This document shows positions 44,203 through 52,840 of a stretch of DNA of 64,000 bases, piece after piece. Both the position numbers and the translations under genes were made by a program. This DNA comes from WTGA01 sp965214055. Its GTDB lineage: Bacteria; Pseudomonadota; Gammaproteobacteria; Arenicellales; Poriferihabitantaceae. The DNA lies in the NCBI GenBank assembly GCA_965214055.1, contig OZ243931.1:2356001-2420000 (forward strand), in the 5' to 3' direction. The notes below the pieces were generated by a model. The model did not search any database. It saw only the letters and a program-made list of their open reading frames with translations, and was not told the DNA's origin. Position 1 is the first letter of the stretch; each line of letters opens with the position of its first letter.

Positions 44203-44969
44203 TGTGCATAGCTCCTGGCAACGGCGACCGTGGCACGGCTGTTTTTCTGTTTGGTGATGACCAGTTCTGCCGGCCTTTGCGTTATTTCACTGGCTGCGAG
44301 CAGGGCGGCGGCTTCGGCGACTCCGTAGCAACCTACTTCCCTGAATACGAGTTCCGATTTCTCGGACAACTGGTTTTCCACCGTACGAAGCCGGGTCGCT
44401 CCATAGGTCTTGAATTCCAGCCCCATCTTTTTCGCCTGGGACCGCAATCCCGGTTCGTTGGACTTGATGTCAATGCTAGCCAGGGCCTTAAATGGAGGGG
44501 CAGGGGCCATGGTCGCAGTGGAGATTTCAATCAGTTCTGCAATGGTTTCAGCCGGGCACCCCCGGTCGCAACCGATCCCCAGGGTGTACACCGGTCTTCC
44601 GTAGTGGGTGGCAGAGGTGACCACGACCCGGGCCTGCAGTTCGTCTGCAATGATTTCGGCCAATTCACCGGCCCCTCCTTCATGGCTGGAAAGGAGGGGA
44701 ATCACAAATTGACCCGCATCATCTATCACGACGACCCCGGGGTCCCGGGTTTTGTCCCGCAGGACCGGGGCCAGTGCACGGACAACGATCCCGGTGGCAC
44801 AGATGAAAAGGCAGTCCTGTCCCTGGGCAAAGGCTTTCTGGGCAGTTTCCACGAAAGGCCTGACCCGGTGATGATGGGTCGCGTTCGGGAACCGGTTCAG
44901 CAACTGCTGTGCCATCTTGTGACCATTGTCGGTCAGGCTGAATATGGTGATGGAGCGGGTACCGGTCAT
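44199..44969 (-). CDS. cbiG: CbiG-type cobalt-precorrin-5A hydrolase (short form)
   Basis: A 256-residue protein. The N-terminal CbiG domain (LFICATGIVVRALAPVLRDK, VVVIDDAGQFVIPLLSSHEGGAGELA, about residues 45-115) is joined directly to the C-terminal CobE/CbiG domain (TLGIGCDRGCPAETIAELI, VGCYGVAEAAALLAA). The middle domain of longer CbiG proteins is missing. CbiG opens the delta-lactone after ring contraction in the cobalt-early route. Its presence in an operon ending in cobN is a sign of a mixed pathway. Confidence 0.9.
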   Translation of the reverse strand: MTGTRSITIFSLTDNGHKMAQQLLNRFPNATHHHRVRPFVETAQKAFAQGQDCLFICATGIVVRALAPVLRDKTRDPGVVVIDDAGQFVIPLLSSHEGGAGELAEIIADELQARVVVTSATHYGRPVYTLGIGCDRGCPAETIAELIEISTATMAPAPPFKALASIDIKSNEPGLRSQAKKMGLEFKTYGATRLRTVENQLSEKSELVFREVGCYGVAEAAALLAASEITQRPAELVITKQKNSRATVAVARSYAQ

Positions 44970-44972
44970 GGC

Positions 44973-45722
44973 TTATTGGTTTCCATGATCGCGTTGGCGA
45001 GTGATCAGGAATACGGAAAAGTAGGGACCCGCGCCCGATTCCATCCGGGTGATGTCCCGGACGATTCTCTGGTTCTTCTGGCCCGCGTACTCGACATAAC
45101 AGGCGTCAGCGGTTCGGCCCGCCTGATGGATCAATGCTAGAATCCGGTCCCGCCGCCGGCCGGGTTTCATGATAGCGATATTATCGAACTGAACCAGGGC
45201 GTTGAGAATATCCTTGTCATCCCTGCGCCCGGAGGTGACCGCCAGATTTTCGGTCAGCAGTGCCAGGGGACGGCCCGTCAAGGCCGCACTGGCGTTGATC
45301 GAACTGATGCCGGGCACGATCTCAATGGCGTACCGGCCGTTCAGTCGATCGTGCAGATAGGCGAAAGAGCCAAAAAAGAACGGGTCCCCCTGACAGAGGA
45401 AAACCACCTCTTTCCCATGGTCCAGATTTTCCGCGATGAGCGATGCGGCTTCATCGTACACCCGGTTGGCCACTTCACGCTGGTTACCCATCGGTACAAT
45501 GATGGCATGCTCCTGCTGATGGGGATTGTCCCGGGCAACCAGGATTGGAGCGGCAATCTCCCGTGCCATCGAATTCCCGTAGTCACTTTGCAGATAGGTC
45601 ACCAGGCTACATTGCCGGATCAGGCGCTGGGCCTTCAGGGTCAACAGCTCGGGATCTCCCGGCCCGACTCCGACCCCATAAAATGTCCCCGTTGACCGCA
45701 ACGATGAGGGTCCGGGATTCAT
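44973..45722 (-). CDS. cobI: Precorrin-2 C20-methyltransferase
   Basis: A 249-residue tetrapyrrole methylase. The N-terminal GVGVGPGDPELLTLKAQRLI, VVFLCQGDPFFFGSFAYLHDRL and EIVPGISSINASAALTGRPLALL are the CobI/CbiL blocks. It methylates C20 of precorrin-2 and is the first committed step after sirohydrochlorin/precorrin-2. It is separated from cbiG by three bases and from cobL upstream by 91 bases. Whether it prefers the metal-free or the cobalt form cannot be told by eye. Confidence 0.93.
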   Translation of the reverse strand: MNPGPSSLRSTGTFYGVGVGPGDPELLTLKAQRLIRQCSLVTYLQSDYGNSMAREIAAPILVARDNPHQQEHAIIVPMGNQREVANRVYDEAASLIAENLDHGKEVVFLCQGDPFFFGSFAYLHDRLNGRYAIEIVPGISSINASAALTGRPLALLTENLAVTSGRRDDKDILNALVQFDNIAIMKPGRRRDRILALIHQAGRTADACYVEYAGQKNQRIVRDITRMESGAGPYFSVFLITRQRDHGNQ

Positions 45723-45813
45723 TTCGGTTCACCGGCCCGGTTCCAGGGCAATGGCAACGAACTCCGGCTGGTTTCGGCATGGCGGGTGGACGCCGGTTTT
45801 CCGGGGACAACGG

Positions 45814-47151
45814 TCATGACGGACTCGTTCCGGCAGATTCCACGGGACGAATACATTTGGCGATGGTGACCGGGGCCAATGACCGGGTTTCAAGACGGTT
45901 CGGAAGATTTTTTTCGATTCCAAGAGTGATCCATTCCCTCGCGGGTTTGTCCCTGAAAAAAGCGGCCAGGGCCGCCTGGCTTTGATCGGTGACGGCACTG
46001 GCCACCAGCTTTCCTCCCGGTTTGAGACGACCCCAGGCATATGCCAGCATCGCGGCCAGCCCCCCGCTGCCACCGATAAACACGGAATCCGGGTCGGGCA
46101 GTGCGGCGCAGCACCCGGGTGCGGTCCCCTGGATGGGCGTCAGGTTCTGGATTGTACCGAATCGTTCATTGTTCTCGATGATGTGGTCCATGCGGGGGGA
46201 GGATTTTTCGATGGCGTAAATCTGGCCCGTGTGATTCCAACGGGCCCATTCCACGCTGACACTGCCGCACCCGGCACCGATGTCCCAGGCGATTTCCCCG
46301 TTTTCGGGTTGCATCAGGGAAAGGATGGTCAGGCGGGTTTCCCGCTTGCTGATCATGCCATAACCGGGTTTCGACCCGGTCGCAAACAAATGGTCCGGAA
46401 TGCCGGGAAAACCCGGGAGGGAGGGCTGGATCATTTTCCGGTTTCGCTTTTGCAGGATGATACACACGTTCAGGGGATGAAAGGACAGGTTTGCACGGGA
46501 CAGCGATGCAGCGGTCCCGGACTGTATCTGCTGCTCTGACTGGCCCATGGCCTCGCAGACCCACATCGTGGATCCATCATATCCCTGTCGGCACAGTTCC
46601 CTTGCAATGCGGTCCGGGCGGGATTGGTCATCGGTCATGACAGCAATCAGGTGATTGTGCCGGATGTGTCGGCGCAGTGTTTTCAGCGGACGTCCGTGCA
46701 CGCTGACGATTTCTGCCTGTTGCCATGGCAATCCAATGGCATGAAAACAATACTGTATGCTGGAAATGTTGGGATAAAACACCAGATGCTTCCGGCCCAC
46801 AAGCCGGGTCAGCCAGGTGCCAATCCCGTAAAGGAGGGCATCCCCGGAGGCGAGTACGATGATTCTGCGTCCCCGGTTGGTTTTCAGGATGTCCCGCAAT
46901 GCCGAAAAGGGGGAGGGGAAGCGGCGTTGTTCCGCATCCGTTTCGATGTGCGCAATTTCTTTCAGGTGGCGTTTGGCTCCCAGGACCAGGTCGGCCTTTC
47001 GGACCTCCTCCATGGCAGCGTCCGGCAATACGCTTTGTTTGCCGCATCCCAGGCTGATCACCGTGAGCGGGATGCCTTTCCACTGGATGGGCGCTGATTT
47101 CAAGGGTTTGCCATCGATTACCGGTATGCCGGTCGGGTCTGTGCACTCCAT
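45814..47151 (-). CDS. cobL: Precorrin-6Y C5,15-methyltransferase (decarboxylating), CbiE-CbiT fusion
   Basis: A 445-residue fusion. The CbiE half (about 1-230: VISLGCGKQSVLPDAAMEEV, IIVLASGDALLYGIGTWL, SVHGRPLKTLRRHIRHNHLIAV) is a tetrapyrrole methylase. The CbiT half (about 245-430: SKRETRLTILSLMQPENGEIAWDIGAGCGSVSVEWAR, VFIGGSGG) is a Rossmann-type methyltransferase. Together they methylate C5 and C15 and decarboxylate the C12 acetate. The gene starts four bases after the cobH stop. The first 25 residues precede the family consensus and may be a short extension. Confidence 0.93.
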   Translation of the reverse strand: MECTDPTGIPVIDGKPLKSAPIQWKGIPLTVISLGCGKQSVLPDAAMEEVRKADLVLGAKRHLKEIAHIETDAEQRRFPSPFSALRDILKTNRGRRIIVLASGDALLYGIGTWLTRLVGRKHLVFYPNISSIQYCFHAIGLPWQQAEIVSVHGRPLKTLRRHIRHNHLIAVMTDDQSRPDRIARELCRQGYDGSTMWVCEAMGQSEQQIQSGTAASLSRANLSFHPLNVCIILQKRNRKMIQPSLPGFPGIPDHLFATGSKPGYGMISKRETRLTILSLMQPENGEIAWDIGAGCGSVSVEWARWNHTGQIYAIEKSSPRMDHIIENNERFGTIQNLTPIQGTAPGCCAALPDPDSVFIGGSGGLAAMLAYAWGRLKPGGKLVASAVTDQSQAALAAFFRDKPAREWITLGIEKNLPNRLETRSLAPVTIAKCIRPVESAGTSPS

Positions 47152-47155
47152 GGTG

Positions 47156-47824
47156 CTAGTGCCGCATTCCGTGTTTCAGCCGTGCCAGGCTGTTGAAGGC
47201 CGCCGCGGCCATTGCGCTGCCACCGCTTCGGCCCAACAGGGTGATGCATTCGCACTCCAGCCTCTGGTGATGCGTCCATAGATACGATTTTGACTCCGGT
47301 GCTCCGACAAACCCCACTGGCATACCGATGATCAACGCGGGTCTGGGGGTTCCCTGCTCCAGCATTTCCATCAATCGAAACAGTGCGGTCGGTGCGTTGC
47401 CGATGAGGACGATACCACCTTGCAGGTAGGGCCTCCACCAGTGCAATGCCGTCATGGTACGGGATTCTCCGTTGGACTTTGCCTTTCCCTCCACCCCCTG
47501 ATGATGGAGGAAGCACAACGGTTCCTTTGGCCAATAGCGTTTGGTCACGCCCTGCTTGACCATTTCCACATCACACAACACATCACAGTCTGCCTGGAGT
47601 GCGGTCATGCCGGCATCCATGGCACCTTCACTTATTCGGACTGCACCGGCAATCTCGGGATTTCCGCAGGTGTGCACCAGCCGCATCACCACCTGTTGCT
47701 GGCGGTCGCTGAATCCGGACAGGTCGGTATGTTGACGGATCAGGGAAAATGATTTTTCCTCAATGCCCCGGGGGTCCTTGAGATAGTCCTCCATCGCACT
47801 ATTTCCCGTCGGGACAGTGCCCAA
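47156..47824 (-). CDS. cobH: Precorrin-8X methylmutase
   Basis: A 222-residue CobH/CbiC protein that moves the methyl group from C11 to C12 to give hydrogenobyrinic acid. The catalytic His lies in MRLVHTCGNPEIAGAVRIS, with DVEMVKQGV and the C-terminal ALIIGMPVGFVGAPESKSYL conserved. It is the first gene downstream of the cobalamin riboswitch. Four bases separate it from cobL. Confidence 0.94.
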   Translation of the reverse strand: MGTVPTGNSAMEDYLKDPRGIEEKSFSLIRQHTDLSGFSDRQQQVVMRLVHTCGNPEIAGAVRISEGAMDAGMTALQADCDVLCDVEMVKQGVTKRYWPKEPLCFLHHQGVEGKAKSNGESRTMTALHWWRPYLQGGIVLIGNAPTALFRLMEMLEQGTPRPALIIGMPVGFVGAPESKSYLWTHHQRLECECITLLGRSGGSAMAAAAFNSLARLKHGMRH

Positions 47825-47911
47825 TCCGCCAAAACGGCAGGATGCGGTCCATGTGAGTCATCAGGTTCTCCGGTTTGTCTCACCCGACAAACAAAAAATC
47901 GGTTTAAGGGT

Positions 47912-48100
47912 CGTTGTGGCAGGTCTCCTGGCTCGTGGGTATTCCGACCATTCGCCTTCCCAAATTCTTTTCGAATTCAGTGGCATATCGAATCATCGAA
48001 CCACACATACAGTTGCGGGGGCAGCTCCGGGGTTATTCCTGGGGAATTACCGGATTCCCTGATTCACATTGACTGATCAATGCGAAACCACCCCTGCATT
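47912..48100 (-). ncRNA. Cobalamin riboswitch upstream of cobH
   Basis: Read on the minus strand, every conserved block is present in order: P1 arm GCAGG (48093-48097), GGGAATCCGGT (around 48050-48060), GCTGCCCCCGCAACTGT (48009-48025), the B12 box GCCACTG (47978-47984), GGGAAGGCG (47953-47961) and GAGCCAGGAGACCTGCC (47918-47934), whose CCTGC closes P1. About 88 bases of expression platform follow before cobH. Adenosylcobalamin binding would normally shut off the genes from cobH to cobN. It sits between cobK and cobH rather than ahead of cbiD. Confidence 0.95.
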
Positions 48101-48130
48101 GTATCGGTTATTGCCCTTCGTAAAAAGGGA

Positions 48131-48868
48131 TTATGCCATCGCAATGGCATCCAGCAGGGAATCAATGGAATCAAAACTTCGGGATGTCGGGGCCAATACC
48201 GGCCGGACCTGTACAAAGACCGGGATGCCCAGTTGCCTGGCAGCTTCTAGTTTTGCGGATACCCGGGTACATCCGCTGTTCTTGCTGATGAGGGCATCGG
48301 TTCCGTGTTGGCACATCCATGCCAGTTCATCTTCCAGGCTGAATGGACCAATGGCATGGATCTGGGCGACCCCGTCCCGATCGGCAAAGGGTTTCGCGCT
48401 GCGGATCGTCCACGTCTGGTGGTGGGCCCGTTTCTCCACCCATTCCAGTGCGCTGCGGCCAATCGTGAAAAACGGACGATGGTAGGGTTCAATTTTCGGC
48501 AGCAGGTCCTGCCAGTGCACATAGTCCTGCCAGTTCGGATAATTGTTCCGGTCCCAGCCCGGCCGATCGAAGCGCCAGCAGGAGATGCCCGCGCGAGAGG
48601 CCGCCGCTACCGCATTGGCTGAAATCTCTTCGGCGTAGGGATGGGTGCTGTCGACCAACAGCGCAATAGCATGCTTCCGGCAATAGTCTGTCAGACCCAG
48701 AATACCATCCCGTCCCTCCCGGCTGAATCCGCCGCTGTGAATTTTACATGGCAGGTCCGGTTGCCTCACCAGCCCGGCGATACTGTAGATAACAGAATGC
48801 CCGGCCCGGAGCAGTGCACCGGTCAGGGCCTTGGATTCAGCAATACCACCGAGCACCAGAATATTCAT
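48131..48868 (-). CDS. cobK: Precorrin-6A reductase
   Basis: A 245-residue NAD(P)H-dependent reductase of the CobK/CbiJ family. It has MNILVLGGIAESKALTGALL at the N-terminus, the LLVDSTHPYAEEISANAVAA block and the C-terminal LISKNSGCTRVSAKLEAARQLGIPV. The last normally reads KNSGG, so Cys replaces the second Gly here. It reduces the C18-C19 double bond of precorrin-6A. It lies six bases after cbiD, upstream of the riboswitch. Confidence 0.93.
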   Translation of the reverse strand: MNILVLGGIAESKALTGALLRAGHSVIYSIAGLVRQPDLPCKIHSGGFSREGRDGILGLTDYCRKHAIALLVDSTHPYAEEISANAVAAASRAGISCWRFDRPGWDRNNYPNWQDYVHWQDLLPKIEPYHRPFFTIGRSALEWVEKRAHHQTWTIRSAKPFADRDGVAQIHAIGPFSLEDELAWMCQHGTDALISKNSGCTRVSAKLEAARQLGIPVFVQVRPVLAPTSRSFDSIDSLLDAIAMA

Positions 48869-48874
48869 CTTGTA

Positions 48875-49972
48875 TTATGTTTTAAGGGAGGTCCCCACAT
48901 CCTGACCACTTCGGTCAATGGCATAGACATCAATTTCGCAGCGGTGTTGGCACGCTTTGCTGGCAGTCGTTCTGGCCAGGGTGCAGATGGCGTTGGCTAT
49001 CGGGATATTTTCAGACTGACAGTATTCCAGGGCTTCGAGACTGGTATTCGATTTCAATATGCGCCCGACCAGGGTATTGTCTGCGCCGAGCTTTTCGGCG
49101 ACTTCGCCGAGAAAACTGAAATCAATGGCTGAATCCTTGCTGTGGAGAGAATGATGGCCCGCCGCCAGCTTGCTGATCTTTCCGAATCCACCACAAATGG
49201 ACAGTTTTTTCATGGGGACTTTCCGAAGGTGTTTCAGGACCGCGCCGGCAAAATCACCCATCTCCACCACGGCCATGTTGGGCAATGCAAGACGTTTCTG
49301 GATATGGGTTTCGCTGGTGGAGCCCGTGGCGGCGGCAATGTGACTCATGCCGTTGGCATGGGCCACATCAATGGATTGGTGAATCGAGGCAATGAAGGCC
49401 GAGCAGGAGTAGGGCCGGACGATCCCTGTGGTTCCCAGTATGGAAAGTCCGCCAAGAATTCCCAGGCGGCCATTCATCGTATCCAGCGCGATTTTTTCTC
49501 CGTTGACAATCCCGATATGCACCGAAAATCCCCCGGCATAACCACTTTGGGTCCCCAGGTCTGCCAGGTGTTCCGTCATCATTTTTCGGGGGACGGGATT
49601 GATGGCCGGTTCGCCGACCGGGATGGACAGGCCGGCACGGGTCACGGTGCCTACCCCTTCCGCCGCGTAAAACCGCACCCCTGGATTTTCGACCAGTTCC
49701 ACTTCGGCAAATACCGTCGCAAGATGGGTGGCGTCGGGATCATCTCCCGCATCCTTGATGGTGCTGGCCATGGTACGACCCCGCGATATCCGCTCGCATC
49801 TCTCCAGTTTGAATGCCACCTGCTGGCCGCGGGGCAGGGTGATCGTGGCTGACTCACTGGCCCGGCCATTGAGTAGCAAATCCGCCGCAGCCAGTGAGGT
49901 TGCGGTGGCGCAAGCCCCCGTACTGTACCCGCTTCTCAGTTTCTGCCTGTTTTCAGGCGTTTCCTCGCGCAT
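48875..49972 (-). CDS. cbiD: Cobalt-precorrin-5B C1-methyltransferase
   Basis: A 365-residue CbiD protein. The N-terminal KLRSGYSTGACATATSLAAADLLLNG is the family hallmark, and TGIVRPYSCSAFIASIHQSIDVA and GFGKISKLAAGHHSLHSKDS are also conserved. It methylates C1 with SAM in the cobalt-early route, the job done by CobF in the classical aerobic route. A GGAAGGA ribosome site precedes the ATG at 49972. It heads the minus-strand cobalamin run together with cobK. Confidence 0.94.
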   Translation of the reverse strand: MREETPENRQKLRSGYSTGACATATSLAAADLLLNGRASESATITLPRGQQVAFKLERCERISRGRTMASTIKDAGDDPDATHLATVFAEVELVENPGVRFYAAEGVGTVTRAGLSIPVGEPAINPVPRKMMTEHLADLGTQSGYAGGFSVHIGIVNGEKIALDTMNGRLGILGGLSILGTTGIVRPYSCSAFIASIHQSIDVAHANGMSHIAAATGSTSETHIQKRLALPNMAVVEMGDFAGAVLKHLRKVPMKKLSICGGFGKISKLAAGHHSLHSKDSAIDFSFLGEVAEKLGADNTLVGRILKSNTSLEALEYCQSENIPIANAICTLARTTASKACQHRCEIDVYAIDRSGQDVGTSLKT

Positions 49973-50005
49973 CCGGAATCATCCTTCCCGTTGATTGACG
50001 GTTGC

Positions 50006-50034
50006 ATTATACCGTTCGAAATGACGTTTCACCC
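50006..50034 (-). promoter_or_regulatory. Candidate promoter of cbiD-cobK
   Basis: On the minus strand a perfect TATAAT (50006-50011) lies about 34 bases ahead of the cbiD ATG. A partial -35 (GTGAAA, about 50028-50033) precedes it with a spacer near 16. No cobalamin riboswitch consensus was found here. Confidence 0.45.
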
Positions 50035-50142
50035 GACGTTCGTCCGGCCAGTGGACCGGATTCCACTACAGTGATCTGGAAGAACCGTGCCTGGTCCGGT
50101 TTGGCCTGGCGGGATATCGAAGTGGAACACCGCCCCGGCAAC

Positions 50143-50817
50143 CTATGCCAGCAGCCAGTAGCTTCCAAATGCGATGGCCATGGAACCAATAACCAACCGG
50201 CTTCCCTGGAATACCCGCTGGCCGAATCCCACTATCCAGTTTTGTACCTGCCTGAAAAACAGGCCAAACGCCAGCATGGAGATCAATACCCCGAGGCAGA
50301 ACAGCAGTACATAGAGAATCCCGACCAGGCTGCGGGTCTGGTGCAGGGCTGGAATCAATGCCAGGACCGGAGCACTCCCCGCCAGGCCATGGATGATACC
50401 GACCAGGACCGGCTGGTGGTTGTGGTATGCATTTCCCCTGTCGGTAAGGTGGACATGGGTAATTTTATGATGCCGGTGTATCTGCAGTACCAGCCGATTA
50501 CGCCGAACATTCCAGACTATCCAGGTTCCGATACCGATGAGGAACAGGCCAATCAGCTTTTCGGCCAGCAGGGGGATGGCTTCAGGCAATTCCAGCCGGG
50601 CGAACAGGAGCAGCAAAGACAATGAAAGCAGGATCGCACTGTGGCCGAGAGCCCAGCGAAAACAAAAACCGAGCATGGTCCGTATCGACCAGCGATTGCG
50701 GGAATTGGAGTGGGTCGCCATGGACGAAATGGCCATGATGTGGTCCGCATCCAGCGCATGCAGCAGGCCAAGACCGAAGCCCAGGGCAAGTATGCTATAT
50801 ATCGCCGTTGCATCCAT
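50143..50817 (-). CDS. NiCoT/HupE-like nickel-cobalt transport protein
   Basis: The ATG at 50817 gives 224 residues. It has about six hydrophobic segments and, in the first, the motif HALDADHIMA (H20-H26), the metal-selective signature of NiCoT/UreH-type carriers. A His-rich loop (HRHHKITHVHL) lies between later helices. It stands 170 bases upstream of cbiD on the same strand and divergent from cobB, so cobalt uptake for cobalamin is the natural role. Nickel transport or efflux cannot be excluded from sequence. Confidence 0.82.
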   Translation of the reverse strand: MDATAIYSILALGFGLGLLHALDADHIMAISSMATHSNSRNRWSIRTMLGFCFRWALGHSAILLSLSLLLLFARLELPEAIPLLAEKLIGLFLIGIGTWIVWNVRRNRLVLQIHRHHKITHVHLTDRGNAYHNHQPVLVGIIHGLAGSAPVLALIPALHQTRSLVGILYVLLFCLGVLISMLAFGLFFRQVQNWIVGFGQRVFQGSRLVIGSMAIAFGSYWLLA

Positions 50818-50895
50818 TGACTGGCTGGAAATCGGTTGGGAGTCGTGGTTGTTCTTGGGCCAAATAAGACATATTCTACTGGTCAAAAACCGAAC

Positions 50896-52212
50896 ATGAT
50901 ACAGGTATTGTGCCACAAAATGTTTTCTGCAACCCCATCCCGCTGTCTGGCCACCCTGATTGCGTCCACTGGTTCACGGCAGGGCAAGACCGTCCTGACT
51001 TCAGCCCTTGCCAGACGTTATTCCCGGGAAGGCAGGCGGGTACAGGTTTTCAAGATAGGGCCGGACTATCTCGATCCCACCATTTTGCAATCCGCCTCCG
51101 GGCAGGCCGTCCATAACCTGGACCTGTGGATGATGGGAGAGGATCATTGCCGATCGCTATTGCATCAGGGGGCGGCCTGCAACGATGTCATTCTGGTGGA
51201 AAGCCTGATGGGTCTGCACGACCATGAACCCAGCAATGCCCATCTGGCCAGGTTGTTCAACCTGCCAGTGACCCTGATTGTCAATGTTGCCAAATTTGCC
51301 CAGACTGCAACCGCGGTCGTCGAAGGGATGGAAAAATACGGTCCGGCCGTTTCCATTGACCACATTATCGGTAACCGGGTTGGCAGCGACAACCATGACC
51401 GCTTGATGCATGAGGCACTTGGGGAGCGCTACACGGGCAGTATTCGCAGGGATGACCGCATGACTTTGCCGGAAAGGCATTTGGGGCTGGTGCCGGGGAA
51501 TGAGCACCCGGACCTGGGTCATCGGCTCGATGACATGGTGGCGGTACTGGATGAATGTGGCATTGACCCCGGCCTGGGCGAGGTGTCTTTCCCCGTGGAA
51601 AACCCGATCCCCCTCACCGAACCGTTTCTCGCCGGAAAAACCATCGCCATCGCCAGGGATGCGGCGTTCAGTTTTATCTATCCCGCGAATGTCGAACTGC
51701 TGGAATCCATGGGGGCCACCACGGTCTTTTTTTCGCCATTGGCCAATGATCCGGTCCCCTCCTGTGATGCGCTCTGGGTGCCTGGTGGATATCCGGAGCG
51801 GTATCTGGCTAGGCTCACCCAGGCCGATGTGACCCGAAAAAGCATGCAGGCATTCCAGGATGCCAAAAAACCGATTCTGGCAGAATGTGGCGGCATGATG
51901 GCGTTGTGCAACCACATTGATTCCCGGGCCGGGGAAAGGGGATACGGATTTGCCCTGCTGGATGCCGAATGTACCATGCAGTCCGGTTTCCAGAGTGTTG
52001 GGCTGCAGTGCGTGAACTATGGCCAGGGAGAAATACGGGGGCATTCCTTCCATCACTCCATGATTCACTGGAAGTCGGCTCCTTCGTTGTTTTGTACTCG
52101 GCAAAATGGAGAACGGGGAGAAGCAGTCATTCAATGTGGCAAAACGACCCTGACGTACCTGCACCACTATTTCCCCTCCAATCCGAAAGCCATTGCAGCC
52201 CTGTTGTCCTGA
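50896..52212 (+). CDS. cobB: Cobyrinate/hydrogenobyrinate a,c-diamide synthase
   Basis: A glutamine-dependent amidotransferase of 438 residues from ATG 50896 (ATG 50920 is also possible). It has the N-terminal ATP domain (LIASTGSRQGKTVLTSALARRY, FKIGPDYLDPTILQSASG) and a C-terminal glutaminase with C331 (LAECGGMMAL) and the terminal TYLHHYF. It amidates side chains a and c. In the CobN-dependent route this produces the substrate of cobalt insertion. It is divergent from the metal carrier gene, with 78 bases between. Confidence 0.94.
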   Translation: MIQVLCHKMFSATPSRCLATLIASTGSRQGKTVLTSALARRYSREGRRVQVFKIGPDYLDPTILQSASGQAVHNLDLWMMGEDHCRSLLHQGAACNDVILVESLMGLHDHEPSNAHLARLFNLPVTLIVNVAKFAQTATAVVEGMEKYGPAVSIDHIIGNRVGSDNHDRLMHEALGERYTGSIRRDDRMTLPERHLGLVPGNEHPDLGHRLDDMVAVLDECGIDPGLGEVSFPVENPIPLTEPFLAGKTIAIARDAAFSFIYPANVELLESMGATTVFFSPLANDPVPSCDALWVPGGYPERYLARLTQADVTRKSMQAFQDAKKPILAECGGMMALCNHIDSRAGERGYGFALLDAECTMQSGFQSVGLQCVNYGQGEIRGHSFHHSMIHWKSAPSLFCTRQNGERGEAVIQCGKTTLTYLHHYFPSNPKAIAALLS

Positions 52213-52840
52213 TGCCAATGGTGAGGGAACCACCGGCTGTCCGTGATTGTAGTCAAGGGGGGCAGGCGAAGCGGGGTGGGACGTACGCACATGGGTCAGA
52301 ACAATCACAAGAGGGGGGCTTGTCCCATGCTATGATCACGACGTGGGTTTTTCCCGAGTTTGCTTAACTGAAATAGGAAGGATTATGCCTCCATCAGGAA
52401 CGGTTATCTGTAGACGCTTATGGCCTTCCAATGAAAATGGGGCTTAATTACCAAACGCCTGATGCTATTTCCCAATTTGGTGCAATTCGTGTCCGATGAC
52501 ATGGCCGGACTGTAGGCGTATATTGAGGACGATGGATCGCAGACCTTCCGGTTTGACAAACGAGGAAATATCTGGCTTATTGGCGGCGACCTGGACATCT
52601 CCGATCATCCGAAGTTCGAGTTATGGAGCATCGGCAATCTGGACGCCAGTGATGAGACTGGGTGCTGTGTGCTAAGATGTGTAACTAGGATGTATTACCG
52701 GAAACGGAGCGATTCAGCAGCTGTGACGCCGGGGTCGGAACGGTGACGGACCAGGACGCGGGATGTGGAGAAGATACGAACAGGTTTAAGGCGTTTTGAA
52801 CAGAATTAACCATTTCAATCAACAAAAGAAGGGGGTTAGT
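52213..52840. other. Intergenic stretch between cobB and proX
   Basis: No intact gene. It contains one interrupted coding-like frame (52462-52746, listed separately). The bases just before proX include the ribosome site (AAGAAGGGGG, about 52826-52835). A promoter for the importer must lie here but is not obvious. Confidence 0.4.
52462..52746 (+). pseudogene. Interrupted small gene of unknown family
   Basis: The frame reads MLFPNLVQFVSDDMAGL, meets an in-frame TAG at 52513-52515, and continues coding-like for about 60 codons (AYIEDDGSQTFRFDKRGN, then IWLIGGDLDISDHPKFELW) before losing protein-like character and stopping at 52744-52746. The balanced composition either side of the stop suggests a decayed gene rather than chance. 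I do not recognise the family. Confidence 0.45.

Noticed and set aside
49973..50142. Cobalamin riboswitch upstream of cbiD
   Set aside because: Only a GGAATCCGGT-like fragment is present; the other conserved blocks are missing.
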